NCBI GenBank assembly: GCA_036186865.1
Contig: AP025040.1
Span: forward strand, 36,075,425 to 36,139,424
Reading direction: 5' to 3'
Length of the DNA: 64,000 bases
DNA from: Eustoma russellianum
Lineage: Eukaryota > Streptophyta > Magnoliopsida > Gentianales > Gentianaceae
Shown here: piece by piece, positions 12,401-24,483 of the stretch
Layout of the letters: each line of letters starts with the position of its first letter
How positions within the stretch are numbered: the stretch's first letter is position 1
The notes under the pieces: generated by a model
What the model was told of the DNA's origin: nothing
Database searches by the model: none
Seen by the model: only the letters and a program-made list of their open reading frames with translations
Position numbers and translations under genes: made by a program

Positions 12401-14172
12401 TGTTTGACAGTTACACATGCAATAAACACCACTAGAGGGGGGGTGAATATTGGTTAGCCAAAATTACACTACTACAGTTGAATTAAAATCCCCTTTGAAA
12501 ACATAATCTGAGAGCTACTCAAATTCCGTACTCATTTTTGAAAAATTCAAAAATCAATGTACTCAACTCAAACAATTATGAAACTTTATACAAATCAACT
12601 TGAATGTCTTGACTAGACTTTATCCAAAAATGAGCAAAACATAAGATCGTTTGACCCTTCAAACAAATAAAAAGATTCAGATGATCAATCTAGACAGAAT
12701 TGGACAGAATAGTGCTAAACTTTGCAAACGTGTATCTATTCAATTCCTCAGACAAAAAGGTTGATCTTTATGTAAAAAAACTTCTTAGGATGTCTAGTTT
12801 AATTTTCCAAAAGGCCCTGACCTAAAAGTATGCTTGATAAAATCAAAGTGCAAGTTTCCTTGAAACTGGTCAGATTACAGCCAGAATGGGGCAGTTATCT
12901 TTCAAAGACTAATAGACTAACTTTCTTTTACTCAAATCAAGTGATTCTTGTTGAAAATGAAAGCTAATACTCTGAAGTATAATTCCACCAAAACTTACAA
13001 ATTTTGAAATGTTTTGCTAATTTTTCAAGACGTGTGAAGTTAGGTGAGAACTGCAGTGAAAACGGACAGAAAACAGTAAAGAAGAAAAGAAGACAAGAAC
13101 ATTGAACGGTCAATATGACCTGCTCCAATCCCAAGAAACACCTTTCGATGTATTTTACTATGGAATGAACACAAATACAACAAGAGCCAAGCTTGATCCT
13201 AAATTTGGCTAATCAATCATGCAAAACAACCCAAGAGACGTGTATATTTAACTAGACAACAACAAGAAATGGAACACCTTAGCTACACAAAGAATGAATC
13301 AAGAATATGAGTAGAGAATAGCAAGAATGATCTTCAAGTTTGCTTCAAAGTTGTGTCTTCTCTTCTTCACCTTTGCAGATAGGCCTTGAAGATAATAACT
13401 CCTATGTGTCAACATCTTCATCATCAAGTCTTAGTTTTCTTCACAGCATTGGTTGGACATATAATCACCTTGTACACTTGGCAACATAAACAAACATGAT
13501 TGGTCCACCCTTGTTCTTAGCTTGGCCGAAATTTCCACCATGAAAATGTCTTGATTATCCTTTGCCAATTGAACATAATATAGAAACGAATATACCACAA
13601 GAATACCTCAGCTTCTTGGCACAAGAATAGGGCATGTGAGGCTGCCCACTCTTGGATGAAAAGGGCTAGAAACAGCCCACATTAGTCGTTGGTTTTCAAA
13701 TTGCATTTCCAAGTTGACAACTTTTGCCAACTATCTTGTATTTGATTGGTCCACTTGTACACATGTCATAAAAAGAGTAAGACACCTTCTCCACCTGTAT
13801 ATGCACATTTTTTGAGGCTATATATGTGTACAAACTAAAATTTTTGAAGAGAAAATAATAAATAAGAGTTGACAAGATTATGTCAACATATAATATCAAA
13901 ATTTCTATTTTTTCTCCTTTATATGTTGTGATGAATTTTGCACTAAGAACACCTTATAATCTCTGCAAAATGATGAATGAGAGCCTCCAATATCATATAC
14001 ATAAAAGTCTTCAAGAAGAAAAATAGAATGTGACACAAAAACTGTCACATATCCGGCTACCGTCGATAATATAATCAAATAAGAGAATATAATAGAAAAC
14101 CACCAAATAATCTTCAAGAATACCATAAATAAAACTCCAGAGTGATGATAATAAGATACTCAAGAGATTTTC
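12401..14172 (-). repeat. 5' LTR of copia S
   Basis: The 3' end of the LTR is clear at 12401 next to the PBS. The start is not clear: sequence that looks like the same LTR continues up to 14172, where the R2 gypsy LTR begins, so it may be truncated. A related LTR lies at 25195-26400 (shared GGGGGG-TTGAATA block and TTCGGTCAATGTGACC block). It holds no gene. Confidence 0.7.
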
Positions 14173-14455
14173 TATAGCGCCCCGCTTGGGACTATGGTCG
14201 GGGCACGGTGCACTAGCCGTACTCTGGTACAAGAAATACAAGGCGTCGATAGCATCTGTATGCGCATCGTCATGAACATATATCGAATAGCGGAAGCATC
14301 ATAAAATAGACGAAAATGAAACCTTGACATAAGTACTAACTTCTACATCCTAAATAGTGCCACAAATACATCATCGGCACAAAAGATCATAAGTACAGAG
14401 CTGAATATCAAAATACAAAAGTTGCCACTGCAGTCTACTAATCAGCTCTCCAAAC

Positions 14456-14497
14456 CTAGTCTCGGGGCTCATCCTCTAAGAACTCCGAATCAGGGTC
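14456..14497 (-). CDS. putative LTR terminal exon, R2 copy
   Basis: The minus strand reads DPDSEFLEDEPRD then TAG. It aligns with E(W/V)I(D/E)DEPRV in the F and E2 copies at the same distance (about 0.3 kb) from the LTR end. The peptide is shorter: the stop falls three codons earlier than in the F copies. Upstream the frame stays open for about 50 more codons to 14650 in this copy, and the pyrimidine-CAG acceptor is degraded to CCCACAAG. It shows the frame exists in both LTR subfamilies. Confidence 0.4.
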   Translation of the reverse strand, partial: DPDSEFLEDEPRD

Positions 14498-15049
14498 TTG
14501 TGGGTTTACATGGTAAAATAAAGGGGTGAGCCATAACGAATCGCTCAGCAAGTATTTCGGCCTAGATTCGTCAAGTGGTTCATACATGAGGGCTGGGGTA
14601 GTGAGATAATACAGTGACTCACAAACAGATATCATACGAATAACATGCATGGAAATAACATTTAAGGAAACAACTAAATGAACAGTTCAGTAGTTGTCAT
14701 GTAAGAGAATAACATTCGTAAAACAAGTTTAGATAAACATTACCGTAAATCAACAGACACATCCTTTTATCATCTTTACTATAGCATATAATTTGTATCA
14801 TTTCTTGCATACAATATTTTAGGTTAAGTCTCATGTACTTGCTTGACCACACTTGGCAACCTATAAAGGAAGTCATGGCTTAAGGACACAAAAAGCTCAT
14901 GAGACATGTCTGTGATGCATGCATTGTAAAGCATTCAGAAAACATTTCATTTCGTACGTACATAAACATGACAGAAACAAGAGTTGGCTATAACACTTTT
15001 CATAACATAAGAAAGGTACCCACGGCATGCCGAATGACTCCTGACTAGC

Positions 15050-15360
15050 CTTCAGTACCGTCTATAAATCCCCATGGTCCAACCACGTTGTTACATCATA
15101 CGTACCTTAGACTAATGGTAACACATTACAACTGAGATCCTGAGTCTCGGACACGGTGGTGCAGTCAATCATAACGTCTTTTGCCCCTGATATCCTCCTC
15201 CTGGACCAGCCATCAGGCAGCACACCATACAAAACGTCGTAGACATAACAAAAAACAGAGATCCCTTGTCCTGGACAAGGTGTCATACTCAGCCAGCAGA
15301 ACATGCAGATACATAAAGGCAGAGAACCCTTGTCCCTGACAAGGTGTTACACTCAGCCAT
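15050..15360 (-). repeat. GGTGTTACA / CCTTGTC-GACAAGG array in LTR R2
   Basis: Repeats near 15070, 15266 and 15329 carry an inverted repeat followed by GGTGT(T/C)A(C/T)ACTCAGCC. At 15264-15280 the dyad CCTTGTCC-T-GGACAAGG is perfect over 8 bp per arm. At about 15328-15344 it is CCTTGTC-CCT-GACAAGG. The position in the LTR matches the F-type dyad array although arm sequences differ. Confidence 0.7.
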
Positions 15361-16385
15361 CATGCATAAGTCGTATGGAATCATTCGTCTCGCGGTACAA
15401 TTCTTTAATCATGAAAATTTTAAAAAAAATGTTTCTTGTAATAATTATTTCGTAAACATGTACGTAAATAAAAGTCATTGGTTTTGAAATCATAATGACC
15501 ATATGCGTATCATAATGTTTGCTTTTTGGACTGATTCTAAGGTTTTGTAACACTCAGCACCTAAAGTTTCTTATTTGAGTAATGGGCATATCATGTGTTA
15601 TGTAAATTGGCCTTTTGTCCTCTTTGTCTTTCTTTTAAGGCTCTCGGTTTTAGGGTGGTTTAACAGCCCTTAATGGTGTACATCATCCTTATTTTATAAA
15701 CATAATCAGTTCATAATTACCTTTAGAACTTTTCAAAACAGCCCCTATGTCTCCATTCTTATGGTGGAAATGACCAAGAAGCCCTTAAAATCTATATTTT
15801 GGTTAATGGGCCCAAACAGCCCCTTTTTGTAATTTATTCTTTTTCACATTTACTAATTTGTTCATTCCTTGAATCATCATATATACGATATACTTTTATG
15901 CATATAATTATATAAACATGAACATCTAAGTCTAATCATCACATTGGTGCCAAAAAAGCCCTTTGGCCGAAAGTGACAAGCTCACACACACATTGGATTT
16001 GTCCATCTTGTTACATACATGCAAGTTGTAAAAGTAACATGTTTCTTTGTACCATAATTTAACATAGATAGACATGCTTTGATGATGCATAATTGTCACG
16101 GTTTCAACATATCACCCTTGAAACAAAACTACATATCATAAGCGTGGTCATAAGATGATGAGATTCAAGGAGCCCTAAACATACAAACATCACAAACAAG
16201 GGCCTTGAACATACAAACTCCACAAACAAGAAGCTTTTGTACAAATAGAAGATGTAAACTAAAGAGCTTCTTGTTCAAACATGTACAAGATGAGCCAAGA
16301 AATATAGATGCATAATTTTTCTATGTTTATTGAGGCTATGATCTGATTGTCCAAGTGTTTCAATGCATATATAAGATGTAAGGGT

Positions 16386-17458
16386 TGGTGGGAGGACAGG
16401 ATGGTCATTTCATGCGCGTCATCGTAATATCGAGTCGAGTTGTTTGCGTTGTGTTTGTTTTGGTCTAGGATATTTTATAGAGTCTTTTAATATGTGTTTA
16501 TAGTGCTAATTACCATTTCTGAGTGTTTTCTAAGGTGACAAGGCTAAATAAAGAAAGTGGCTTGGAGGATCCCTATTTTACAGGAAGGAAGCCTGACACT
16601 TTTTGGTGTTTTGGATGCACATGTTGGGGTACTGGTTCAAATGGGTTCAAACCACTTGGGTTGTTACATGACTCAATGTGAGATGATTTTTATGCTTTGC
16701 ACTTTTCTAATTCGGGCTACAATGTGGATCAAAATCAGATGGAAGATGGGAGTCCAGAATGGAATGTACTAAAGCCCACTAGATGGGTATCTGATTTTTG
16801 GAAGACCGTAGCGCTTTAAAGAAAAGCCCAAATGAGGTAGTTTAAAGGCCAAAATGCAAGGAAATTTCATGCTCTACAACTTTGCTGAAGAGTGCAAACC
16901 ATAATTCAGCGTCTAGAAGCAGATAAAAGCCAATAACCAATAGGGTGTATTCCGGTGCGAGATTTTAGGGATCTAAATGATGTAATCTTCCTTGATTAGC
17001 TTTGACTTATCTTTTATGTAAATTTAATTTAGATTGATAGGTAGTAATCTGAGGACTTTGATAGATTATTTATCTTTTAGGAATTGCCAAAGTATAGCCT
17101 TATAATAGGTAAGAAACGGCAGCAAGAGAATTCAGTTTTTTTAGAATTTCAATTTCAAAATTCCAAATTTTTGGCAACTTTGTGCTTCCTCTACACGTGT
17201 TTTTCCTTAAGTTTTCACAAATTAAAATCAAGGCTAGATCCAATTAAGGTTTGAGGAAACCTAGTTGGTGAATCACAATCCAACGATACGAAACGACGTA
17301 TTGGATTGGAGATTTGAATTGGTCGACATAGACGCTGTTGACATCTCTTGTCCACGAAGGTGGTGTTTACGCTATTGTCCCACGCAAGGGTTGATCAAAG
17401 GTGTCTTTTGGAGTTGAAAGAAGCGGTCGTTAATTCCATACGACCAAAAATCATATCA
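16386..17458 (+). repeat. 5' LTR of P, about 1.07 kb
   Basis: The end is set by CATATCA followed by AAA and the PBS. The start is at TTGGTGGGAGG (16385-16395), to within a few bases. With no second LTR in the window the start cannot be confirmed. It contains no gene. Confidence 0.65.
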
Positions 17459-17461
17459 AAA

Positions 17462-17473
17462 TGGTATCAGAGC
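17462..17473 (+). other. primer-binding site of P
   Basis: TGGTATCAGAGC lies 3 nt after the LTR end and is complementary to the 3' end of initiator-tRNA-Met. Confidence 0.9.
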
Positions 17474-19207
17474 AAAGGTTTCTTCTTTACAGCTCTCATA
17501 TCCTTTACTTGTGTTTTCTCATTGTTCTTTTCCTCCTACCCCCAAACGATAATCTCCCACCTCTGTGTTTTTTTTCCTTTTCGTTTCCTTCAGCTACAAG
17601 TAACAACTTGTTCAAAACCATTCCTACAGTTACGTTGCTTTCCACTTATTATAAAAACAAAAAGAAAAAGCTGCGTTTTTTTTATTCCTTGCAACACATA
17701 CGAAGATACACAAAAGAAACAAAAGTTCCTATCTTGCTTCAGATCACGTTGCTGTTCCTCCACTCCATGCATGCATATGTTGCCATAAACTTTGCTTAGA
17801 TTCTTTTTTTTGCCTCACTTGAACCACAGCACAAGCATCTTGCAAAAAAAAAAAAGGAAGCCTATGTTTTGTCTCCTGTTTCTCACATCCGAAGCAAGGA
17901 AAAGGAAAGTCACATCTTTTGGAATTGTTTCGTCACCCTACTGTTTCCTCCTGCATTATCCATGCATGCACGCCTACGTTGCTGAACTACTGCTTGGAGT
18001 TTTTTTTCTTTCCTTTTGCTTGACTCAATATCTATTGGGCTGCATATATAAAAAAAGAAGAAGGTCACGTTTTGGCTCAAGATCTCCGTGGACAGTGAGT
18101 GCCATAAGTACCAAAGTTTGGTCCTTTTGCAAATATTGTGCTATAACCTTTCAAGATTACATCTTAACTCACACTTGAGAATAGGTTCATTGTATCAGGG
18201 TTTAAATTCGGGCATAGCATATAAATCTACTTTATTGCTTAAAAGTGCTACCTAGTCACACGTAAATCTTATTGCTAACGAAGCTTTTGGTTGAGTTTAG
18301 ACTTGTGTGACTTGATTGCATTGTTGCTTGGTTTGTGTCGCAATTTTATTGTATCCAAGGCTAATTTTCCTTCACCATACATACGGCCGTAAAAGCTATC
18401 ATTTTACCAAACCAAACCATAAAACAAAACCCCTAATTGTGGAGATACAAAAACCGTTCTTGCTACCTTGCATAAACAGCCCTAAAAGTACCCTTAGTTG
18501 CATTGAACATCGACAAAGGCCCTCAGGAAAACAAAATTCAAGGATAGTAGATGTTCTTGTATTCTTAGTTTTTTAAAAACGTCATTCGGCAGAATACCAA
18601 AAGAGCCGAAATAAAAGTGTACAAAAAAAAGAAGAAAAAGAGAAGTGCAAGAAGAAGAGAGCCAATGTTGGTCACAAATTATTTTGCAAGTCAAGTTCCA
18701 TATAAGCTCAACAAGGTCATGCCCTTTGAAGCCATAAAATACTTCACATTTTCATTGCCTTAATACTTGATTGTTGCAGTTGAATCAACAATTTGTAATT
18801 AATTTGCATAAGGCTGAGGTTAACTAAAGATTGCCCAGGGTAACCCTTAGTTTTCTTTGGATTAGCCTTTGACGTAACTTTTGGTTTCCTTTTGTTTGAT
18901 TCTTAGAAGGTTAAGTGTGTTAAAAATTGTCTTGTTCTTGGCTTGATACCTTTGCTTATTAGTTTTTGAAATTTGGGTGATGCATTGGAAAAAAAGGTGC
19001 ATTTGATCATCGGATTGTGTTAGCGACTTGAAAAGCTTGCTTTGGTTGTATCTAGCTCAAGATTGGCCAAGGAAAACACAAGCTGTGAGTGACTATACAA
19101 GAGCGAGAGAGGAACATACACATTGATTTTGACTTTTACTAATGTAACGAAATCTCTTTTTCCTTTGTGTCAATTTTCTTTTCTTGTCTCCTTCATTTCG
19201 TTTCAGG
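17474..19207 (+). other. untranslated leader of P
   Basis: CT-rich, low-complexity sequence between PBS and gag. Overlapping open frames here (17348-18178) are rich in F, S, C and K from homopolymer runs and have no domain, so they are not called genes. A partly repeated block with CCATGCATGCA occurs near 17766 and 17959. Confidence 0.55.
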
Positions 19208-19735
19208 TGAAAATATGTTGTCGACCAATGCCGTAGCTGAGGAGACAGGGTTGAAGTGTCCCTTGAAAAGGTGTTGGAGAAATTGCAATAAATCTCCAAC
19301 AAGGTGGAAGAAGTGGATAGGTGAACCTTGAATCAACAAAGTTCACAAGTTGAAGAGTTGATTGGCACCATTTGGGGAGTCATGTGTTATGAGAATGACT
19401 ACAAAGAGGTTGAAAAACACATTATTACCGTTGGAAAATCAAATGGTATTTGGGTAAGAAATTGGTGTTGCAAAGTACCTAAGTTTCAAAATTATCCACA
19501 ACATGACAAAGATATTAAAGCATATTATAATGAATTGTTAGATGACTTATATTATGCTTAAATTGACGAGATTGAAGAATTAACCATGATTCGATTCATT
19601 TTTGGGTTAAACAAAGAGATTGCACATGCAATGATAGATTGTAGATATGAGTCACTTGAAGCTATGTATGAGCATGCAATTAACATTGAAAATAGGATAG
19701 AATTTAAGAATGACATGGATGGTTTTTTTTGCTAA
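19208..19735 (+). pseudogene. gag remnant of P
   Basis: The clearest part is 19328-19735. It reads like the Ty3-type gag capsid region: DIKAYYNELLDDLYYA, a stop at 19559-19561, then in frame RFIFGLNKEIAHAMIDCRYE and SLEAMYEHAINIE. This corresponds to the conserved FL.GL...I......Y.SLE....A..IE pattern of plant gypsy gags. Upstream codons from 19216 are interrupted by stops. No zinc knuckle follows. Gag normally forms the particle that packages element RNA; this copy cannot. Confidence 0.7.
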
Positions 19736-20297
19736 AATGCATAAGCGTGGCAAAGCTGCAATTGTTTCTAAAGAGGAGCATAAAGCTGAAATTGTATCTA
19801 ATGTCGATGCTAAAATAAAGTCTAAAATTGTTTTGTCTCAACAAGAGTTGAATGAGGTTAGAGTTGATGCATCTAATGAGCATGATTTGCATGATAATAT
19901 AGCTGATTTTCATGATAAAATCTTGAACGAATTGCATGAGAAAAAGAGTGAACATATGGAAGATCTACTTTTTGATGTAGCATCCCCTATTTGTCTTCGT
20001 TTGTGTGAACCACATGCATTGTGTGATCTTGGGCTAAGACCTGAATTTTAGCTTGCATCACATGAATTAGATGATGAATTGAATGATGAATCGAATGCTA
20101 TTAAGTTGGATGAATCTGGATTGATAGTTAATAGTGTCACATCATTTGTTATCGAGTCTTTTAAAGTGTTTGTTGAACTCCCTAGTTTACCTTGTTTGTA
20201 TGACACTTTTTATAGGCATCACACATACACGGCCTTTAGTATGATCCATTCCCATAATACACTTGCTCATAGGATGTACATGCCGATTCTGGAGTGA
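19710..20297 (+). pseudogene. unrecognised open frame downstream of P gag
   Basis: Two frames (19710-20051 and 20079-20297) encode charged sequence with repeated AEIVSNVDAK- and KAAIVSKE-like segments, then ASPICLRLCEPHALCDLGL. The second part has CLYDTFYRHHTYTAFSMIH. I do not recognise a domain. Position after gag suggests an extra or linker region of the element. The end coincides with the boundary to R2 LTR sequence. Confidence 0.35.
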
Positions 20298-22323
20298 CCG
20301 GTTTTACTAAAACTTTTATTGTGACTGAACCATAAGTCCTTTTTCCAAAATTCCAACTCACATACTTAGTAAGAACAAAAGGCTAGCATCCTACCAAAAA
20401 TCAGCCCATTTTCATGTCTTTAAGTTCCATTTTTGGGTCAACCAATACGTCACTTAATTCTGTCCAGTTCCAGTAATTTCAGCTTCGCCAGTTTTACTAA
20501 AAATTCTATTAAGGATAAACCATAACTTCTTTTAACAAAATTCCAACTCTCATATTTACAACACACAAGGCTAAAACCATGCCAAAAATCAGCTCATTTG
20601 AACACTTTTAAGAATTACTTCCAGGCCATACAAAACGTTACATTATTCTGCCCTGTTCCAGTAATTTTCCCTTTTCATCACCTTTCTTGCTAAAAGTGTA
20701 CCAACTAAAATTATTCTTCAAAAATGGCTTACTAACCTTCACATACACTTTTTAACATAACATACAGGTCTAATCTACTCTAAAAGCCACATACAAATCC
20801 TCTCAAAAACAGTTTTGAAAATTACACAAAGCACACTTTGATAATGCACATTTTGTACATAATCAAGTCTATCCTTGGCATATCTAATTCGTATGCTCCA
20901 TACCCCCAAAACAGCCCGTTTCTTACACATGTAAGGCTTATACTTTGTTTTCACAATGAAAATAAAACACCTAAGTCATAAAAACATCCACACATACAAC
21001 TTCTATGTATCTTTTACCCCACAATACATACTCTTTCACAAAAATCATTGTTCATCCTACTCCCCCTTTCAACCGCCCCCCTTGCATGGTAACAAAGAGA
21101 AATTTTACCACATTTATCTTATAAATGCAACACATTCATATTCTAAGGAGGCAAAGAACTCATCTTTGGAGGAAATTCACTCATGCAAGTCACCTTTCTT
21201 AAGGAATGCTAATCTTTCATGCTTCAAGCCTAATATTTTCCATCTAAGATTAAATCTTACTAATAGCTTGACATTCAAGCATATACTTTCATACATAAGT
21301 CAAGAGCATTTATAGTGTACTTGCCTCTTCAAGCTAGAACCTTTTCTTAGCTTGGATCTTGAGTGGAATGAGTTGATGTTTTTCCTCCACTGCATTCATG
21401 AAGCACACGGTTTTGAGGAAGAAAAAGGAGACATATTAGCCACCATTTTAAATGAAAAATAGAGATAGATTAGGACTAGTTTAGCTTACCAAAATGAGGA
21501 TTGAATGGAGCTCAAACCACCAAGGAGCTAACACGACTTAGGAGTTTGGAAAGTTTGAACCTAGTGACCATGAAGGTCACGGTTTTGGCAAGCATAAGAG
21601 AGGCAATGTGAGCATCATTCCAGGAATTATAAAATTCAACTAAGTAGCTAGACATGAAATTTACCTAGAGGATTCTTGAAGCTTGAGGATGGAGAGGATC
21701 TTAAACTTCCTTGGCTCAAGTTGGCCGTGTGAGAGATGAGGGAGGGAAAACTCTTACTACTTGCTTGGAAATTATCTTGAGGAGTTAGTAGGTGAAAGAT
21801 GGATTAAGAAGCTTCCTTATTAAGGAAGAAGAAAAAGCTTCTTGGTTAGGGAGCATGGCCGGTGGTTCCATCATGAGGGAAGTGGGAAAACTTCTCATGT
21901 GAATGGACATCATAATGAAACTCTCTTAGAACTTAACCATGCTTTACTTTTTAGGGTGCATGAAGAGTCTTAAAGCCATTATTAGCTCAAAAAGGCCTCA
22001 TGGCCGAAATTATAAGCATGTACACTTATGAATTCAATTTATTACATTTTACCTATTAACATAGCTTCGATAGCTTTTGCTGTCGTTGGGATATACTGGG
22101 TCTGGATGATGATGATGATGATCTATTAACATAGCCTACCCATTTTCATATCTTAATTTATATACTATACATATATGCGTTCTTAAAGCGTATTTTCAAA
22201 CTATTGTCCTTTAAATACCCTGCTCATATATCTAAGGTCCTTTAGGCCACTATTACACCATAGGCCGAAATCTATATATATATATATGCCATATATATCT
22301 GTGTATATATGTTTCCAATACTA

Positions 22324-22378
<55 letters not shown>

Positions 22379-23153
22379 TGTAAACATACTTTCCACAAAA
22401 TTGAAGTTATTCGACCGAAAGTGACTAAAGTTAGTGATGAAATACTCTTGGCTCACCTCAAGAGAATAGCCGGCGGTTAAGGAGTTTATCCCCAAGCTCA
22501 TTTACTCCTTAATTTCTTTATCCCTCCTTATTTCTTAAATTACTTTTTAGAAAGTTACTATGGTGGTTTAAGGAGTTGCCATGGACTATCCATGGATTCA
22601 ACCGGCGGTTAGGGTGCAATTAGTAGGCTCCATCATGCTTGAGTCACTTTTAAGAGTGTTTAATGGAAAAGCTACTAGGTAGTCGAAGGAAATGTTTATA
22701 GTAAAATTTGATCCCTAATTCTCTATTCCATGTATCTCACGGTTCTTAATGGGAATTTTAGTGAGTTACCCATCCTTTTAATAATATCATATTGTGACCA
22801 CACCATGCATAACTATTTTCTATTATTGCTTTAGTAAGCAATTAAGGTGTGTAGTTGGCCTTTTTAACAAAGGGTGGCTTCCTCCTTAACTCCTCTACCC
22901 GGCGGCTTGGTGCAGGAAAAAGATAATACTTAACCTGTTTTTTTATTTTTTTAATCCAATTTAGTGAGACATTAAATGCTAGAATGAACTTTTCATGCTT
23001 CCAAAATTCATACTTGAGGTAATATACTATTTTCCTTCAATATTAAATAAACGTTGATAAAGCTTAATAAAATGTTCTTCTTCAGAAATAACGTTCCAAT
23101 GCGTCACTTCGTACTAGTCTCGGATATAGTACTATTTTTGGTGGGGTACAACA
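20296..23153 (-). repeat. LTR R2, start-proximal part
   Basis: On the minus strand it begins TGTTGTACCCCACC at 23153 and is colinear with F1 and E2. Conserved donor-like GGTAAG sites fall near 21485 and 21672, and the AGGCAAGT block near 21316-21330. It ends at the P insertion. With 14173-16385 the LTR totals about 5.1 kb. It contains a long (AT)n tract and no recognised gene. Confidence 0.75.
22327..22376. repeat. (AT)n microsatellite
   Basis: About 25 uninterrupted AT units, with a shorter TA tract at 22272-22288. A nominal reading frame through it (poly-IY) is an artefact of the repeat. Confidence 0.95.
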
Positions 23154-23280
23154 TCCTCCCCCTTATTATAAGTTTCGTCTCAAAACTGGAATTAGTGTGG
23201 TATAAGCTTTCATGTTTCTTTATGTCCCTCAAGTGGTTTCATCAGTGGTGCTTTTAAGAATCATTTTCTTTCTTGTCGGA
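23154..23280 (-). pseudogene. R2 PPT and chromodomain-end remnant
   Basis: On the minus strand sequence resembling AAGCACCACT-TGATGAA-C-ACTTGGGAGA is followed by a diverged tail and AAGGGGGAGGA just before the LTR. It parallels E2 at 63205-63327, where the same bases encode the end of the chromodomain-like region. The frame is destroyed. Confidence 0.65.
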
Positions 23281-23600
23281 AATTTCCGTGGTCGTCGTTT
23301 TCGTTAATCCTAACTCTACTCCTATCATGGCCACTTCCTCTGCCCTACAATTCTTTGCAAGAGGCCAGAGAATGGGCGGATTTCATCGAACAACTACGAT
23401 GGCCCTACTGGCATCCTGTCCATTTTGCCCTTGGTAGGTTGGTCGTAAAATCTATAGGGAAGTAATCCCCTTTCCACCCGGAACTTAAGAAGGTTTATAA
23501 CAATCTAGTAGGTCTTCGGTTCTCTGTCCTCGCCTTCTGATACATAAGATCAAATAAAATATCTATTTAATCCCCTTAGAACCGCTCTGTTCAGCCTATC
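23281..23600. other. unassigned junction between R2 pol stub and F2 LTR
   Basis: This may be further decayed minus-strand pol, but no motif is secure. The switch to sense-strand LTR F2 happens between about 23560 and 23620. Confidence 0.4.
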
Positions 23601-24229
23601 TTAAAGGTGTGAACAGGGCATTGCTGTTGACTTGTTTTCCAGCTTAAGAAACAAGTCAGGATATGTCTGCACGCATGTAAATATGTGCATATGCATGTTG
23701 TATGTTGTATTTGTCTAATGTATATCTGTTATGTAGAGATTGTGAATTCCCTTGGTGTAATAAAAGGGATGAGGACCTGAGGGTCCTTAACAAAATAGAC
23801 CACATGTTGTGTAATGAAGAATGGGAGGACAAGTTCCCAGACTGTGAATTGGACTTTTGAGGTATGTTGTGTGTATTCATGACATGTTTAATCGTTTTGT
23901 TAAAATTTTAATTTTTTGTTTGATAAAATAGGTAGACACGAAAATGAAGGCCTTATTTCTATCGATGATGTGAATCTTGCATAATTAACTTCCTAAGTAC
24001 ATGGGAGTTTGGTTAAGTTTATGAATCTTATTGTCTTGATTATATGATATATTTAGTCATGAATTGCATGTTTCATATCATGCAATGCATTGTCCATGTT
24101 CATGCGACTTAAGAGACTGATTTTATGCCAAAGAATTGTAAGAAAACTCTCTTTTGCAAAGATAAGTTTTCTGGTTTTGAAACAAAAGTTCCTATGGTAC
24201 CATTACTTCATGGCCGGCATAACCCGCTC

Positions 24230-24483
24230 TAGATCCGGAGTTAATTGATCTGATGATGATGATTTATGACTGTCCAAGCCCGGAGATAATAGACCTAAGG
24301 ATGATGATTTATGACCGCCCAGGCCCAGAGATAATAGACCTAATGATGATGATTTATGACCGTCCAGGTCCGGAGATAATAGACCTGATGATGATGATTG
24401 ATTGTATGACCTTTTTCAGATCCAGAAATAATAGATCTGAAGCAAAGAGTATGACAGTTTCAGATCCGGAGACAATAGATCTG
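24230..24483 (+). repeat. array of six 23-bp dyads in LTR F2
   Basis: Units start at 24230, 24275, about 24320, 24365, 24417 and 24461. Perfect arms: CAGGTC/GACCTG (24365), CAGATC/GATCTG (24417 and 24461). The unit at 24230 has TAGATC/GATCTG. The other two have decayed arms. The centre is always 11 bases (C-GGAGATAATA type). GAT-rich spacers separate units. Confidence 0.85.

Larger units (their letters stand above)
10138..14172 (-). mobile_element. Ty1/copia element S, truncated, with 5' LTR
   Basis: On the minus strand the order is LTR (14172-12401), initiator-Met PBS, gag, a large internal gap, second half of integrase, linker, and the start of RT. It is cut at about 10138 inside RT, so the rest of RT, RNase H and the 3' LTR are missing. 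The gag and the LTR text (CACTAGAGGGGGGGTGAATA on the complement) suggest a Sirevirus-type element, but this is tentative. Left of 10138 the sequence is unrelated. Confidence 0.85.
14173..16385 (-). repeat. LTR R2, end-proximal part
   Basis: It contains the LTR end, the terminal-exon block near 14456-14530, the repeat array at 15050-15360, and then AT-rich LTR sequence. It stops where the sense LTR of P begins. Apart from the mini-exon no coding signal is visible. Confidence 0.75.
16386..20295 (+). mobile_element. gypsy derivative P: 5' LTR, PBS, leader, gag; no pol
   Basis: A sense-strand LTR (to 17458) is followed by an initiator-Met PBS, a leader of about 1.7 kb and a broken gag. Sequence then returns to antisense R2 LTR at about 20296. 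No protease, RT, integrase or 3' LTR is present, so this is a deletion remnant or half of a non-autonomous element. The left limit is inferred from the loss of R2 similarity and the TG near 16386-16390. Confidence 0.7.
14173..23560 (-). mobile_element. antisense gypsy element R2: 3' LTR and pol stub
   Basis: The minus-strand order is a short pol tail, PPT, LTR start at 23153 and LTR end at 14173. The LTR end reads GGGGCGCTATA on the minus strand, matching GGCGCTACA at the F2 end. Element P interrupts the LTR between 16386 and 20295. Upstream pol sequence is lost beyond about 23560. Confidence 0.75.

Noticed and set aside
17348..18178. Overlapping open frames taken as a gene
   Set aside because: They lie in the CT-rich leader of P, overlap the LTR and PBS, and are dominated by homopolymer codons with no domain.
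19710..20297. Envelope-like gene
   Set aside because: No signal peptide, membrane segment or recognised env feature; position after gag is wrong for env.
22286..22480. 64-codon open frame
   Set aside because: It runs through the (AT)n tract and encodes an IY repeat.
24230..24483. CRISPR-like array of regular repeats
   Set aside because: The repeats are dyads that vary between units, spacers are low-complexity GAT-rich and alike, there are no cas genes, and the context is a plant LTR.
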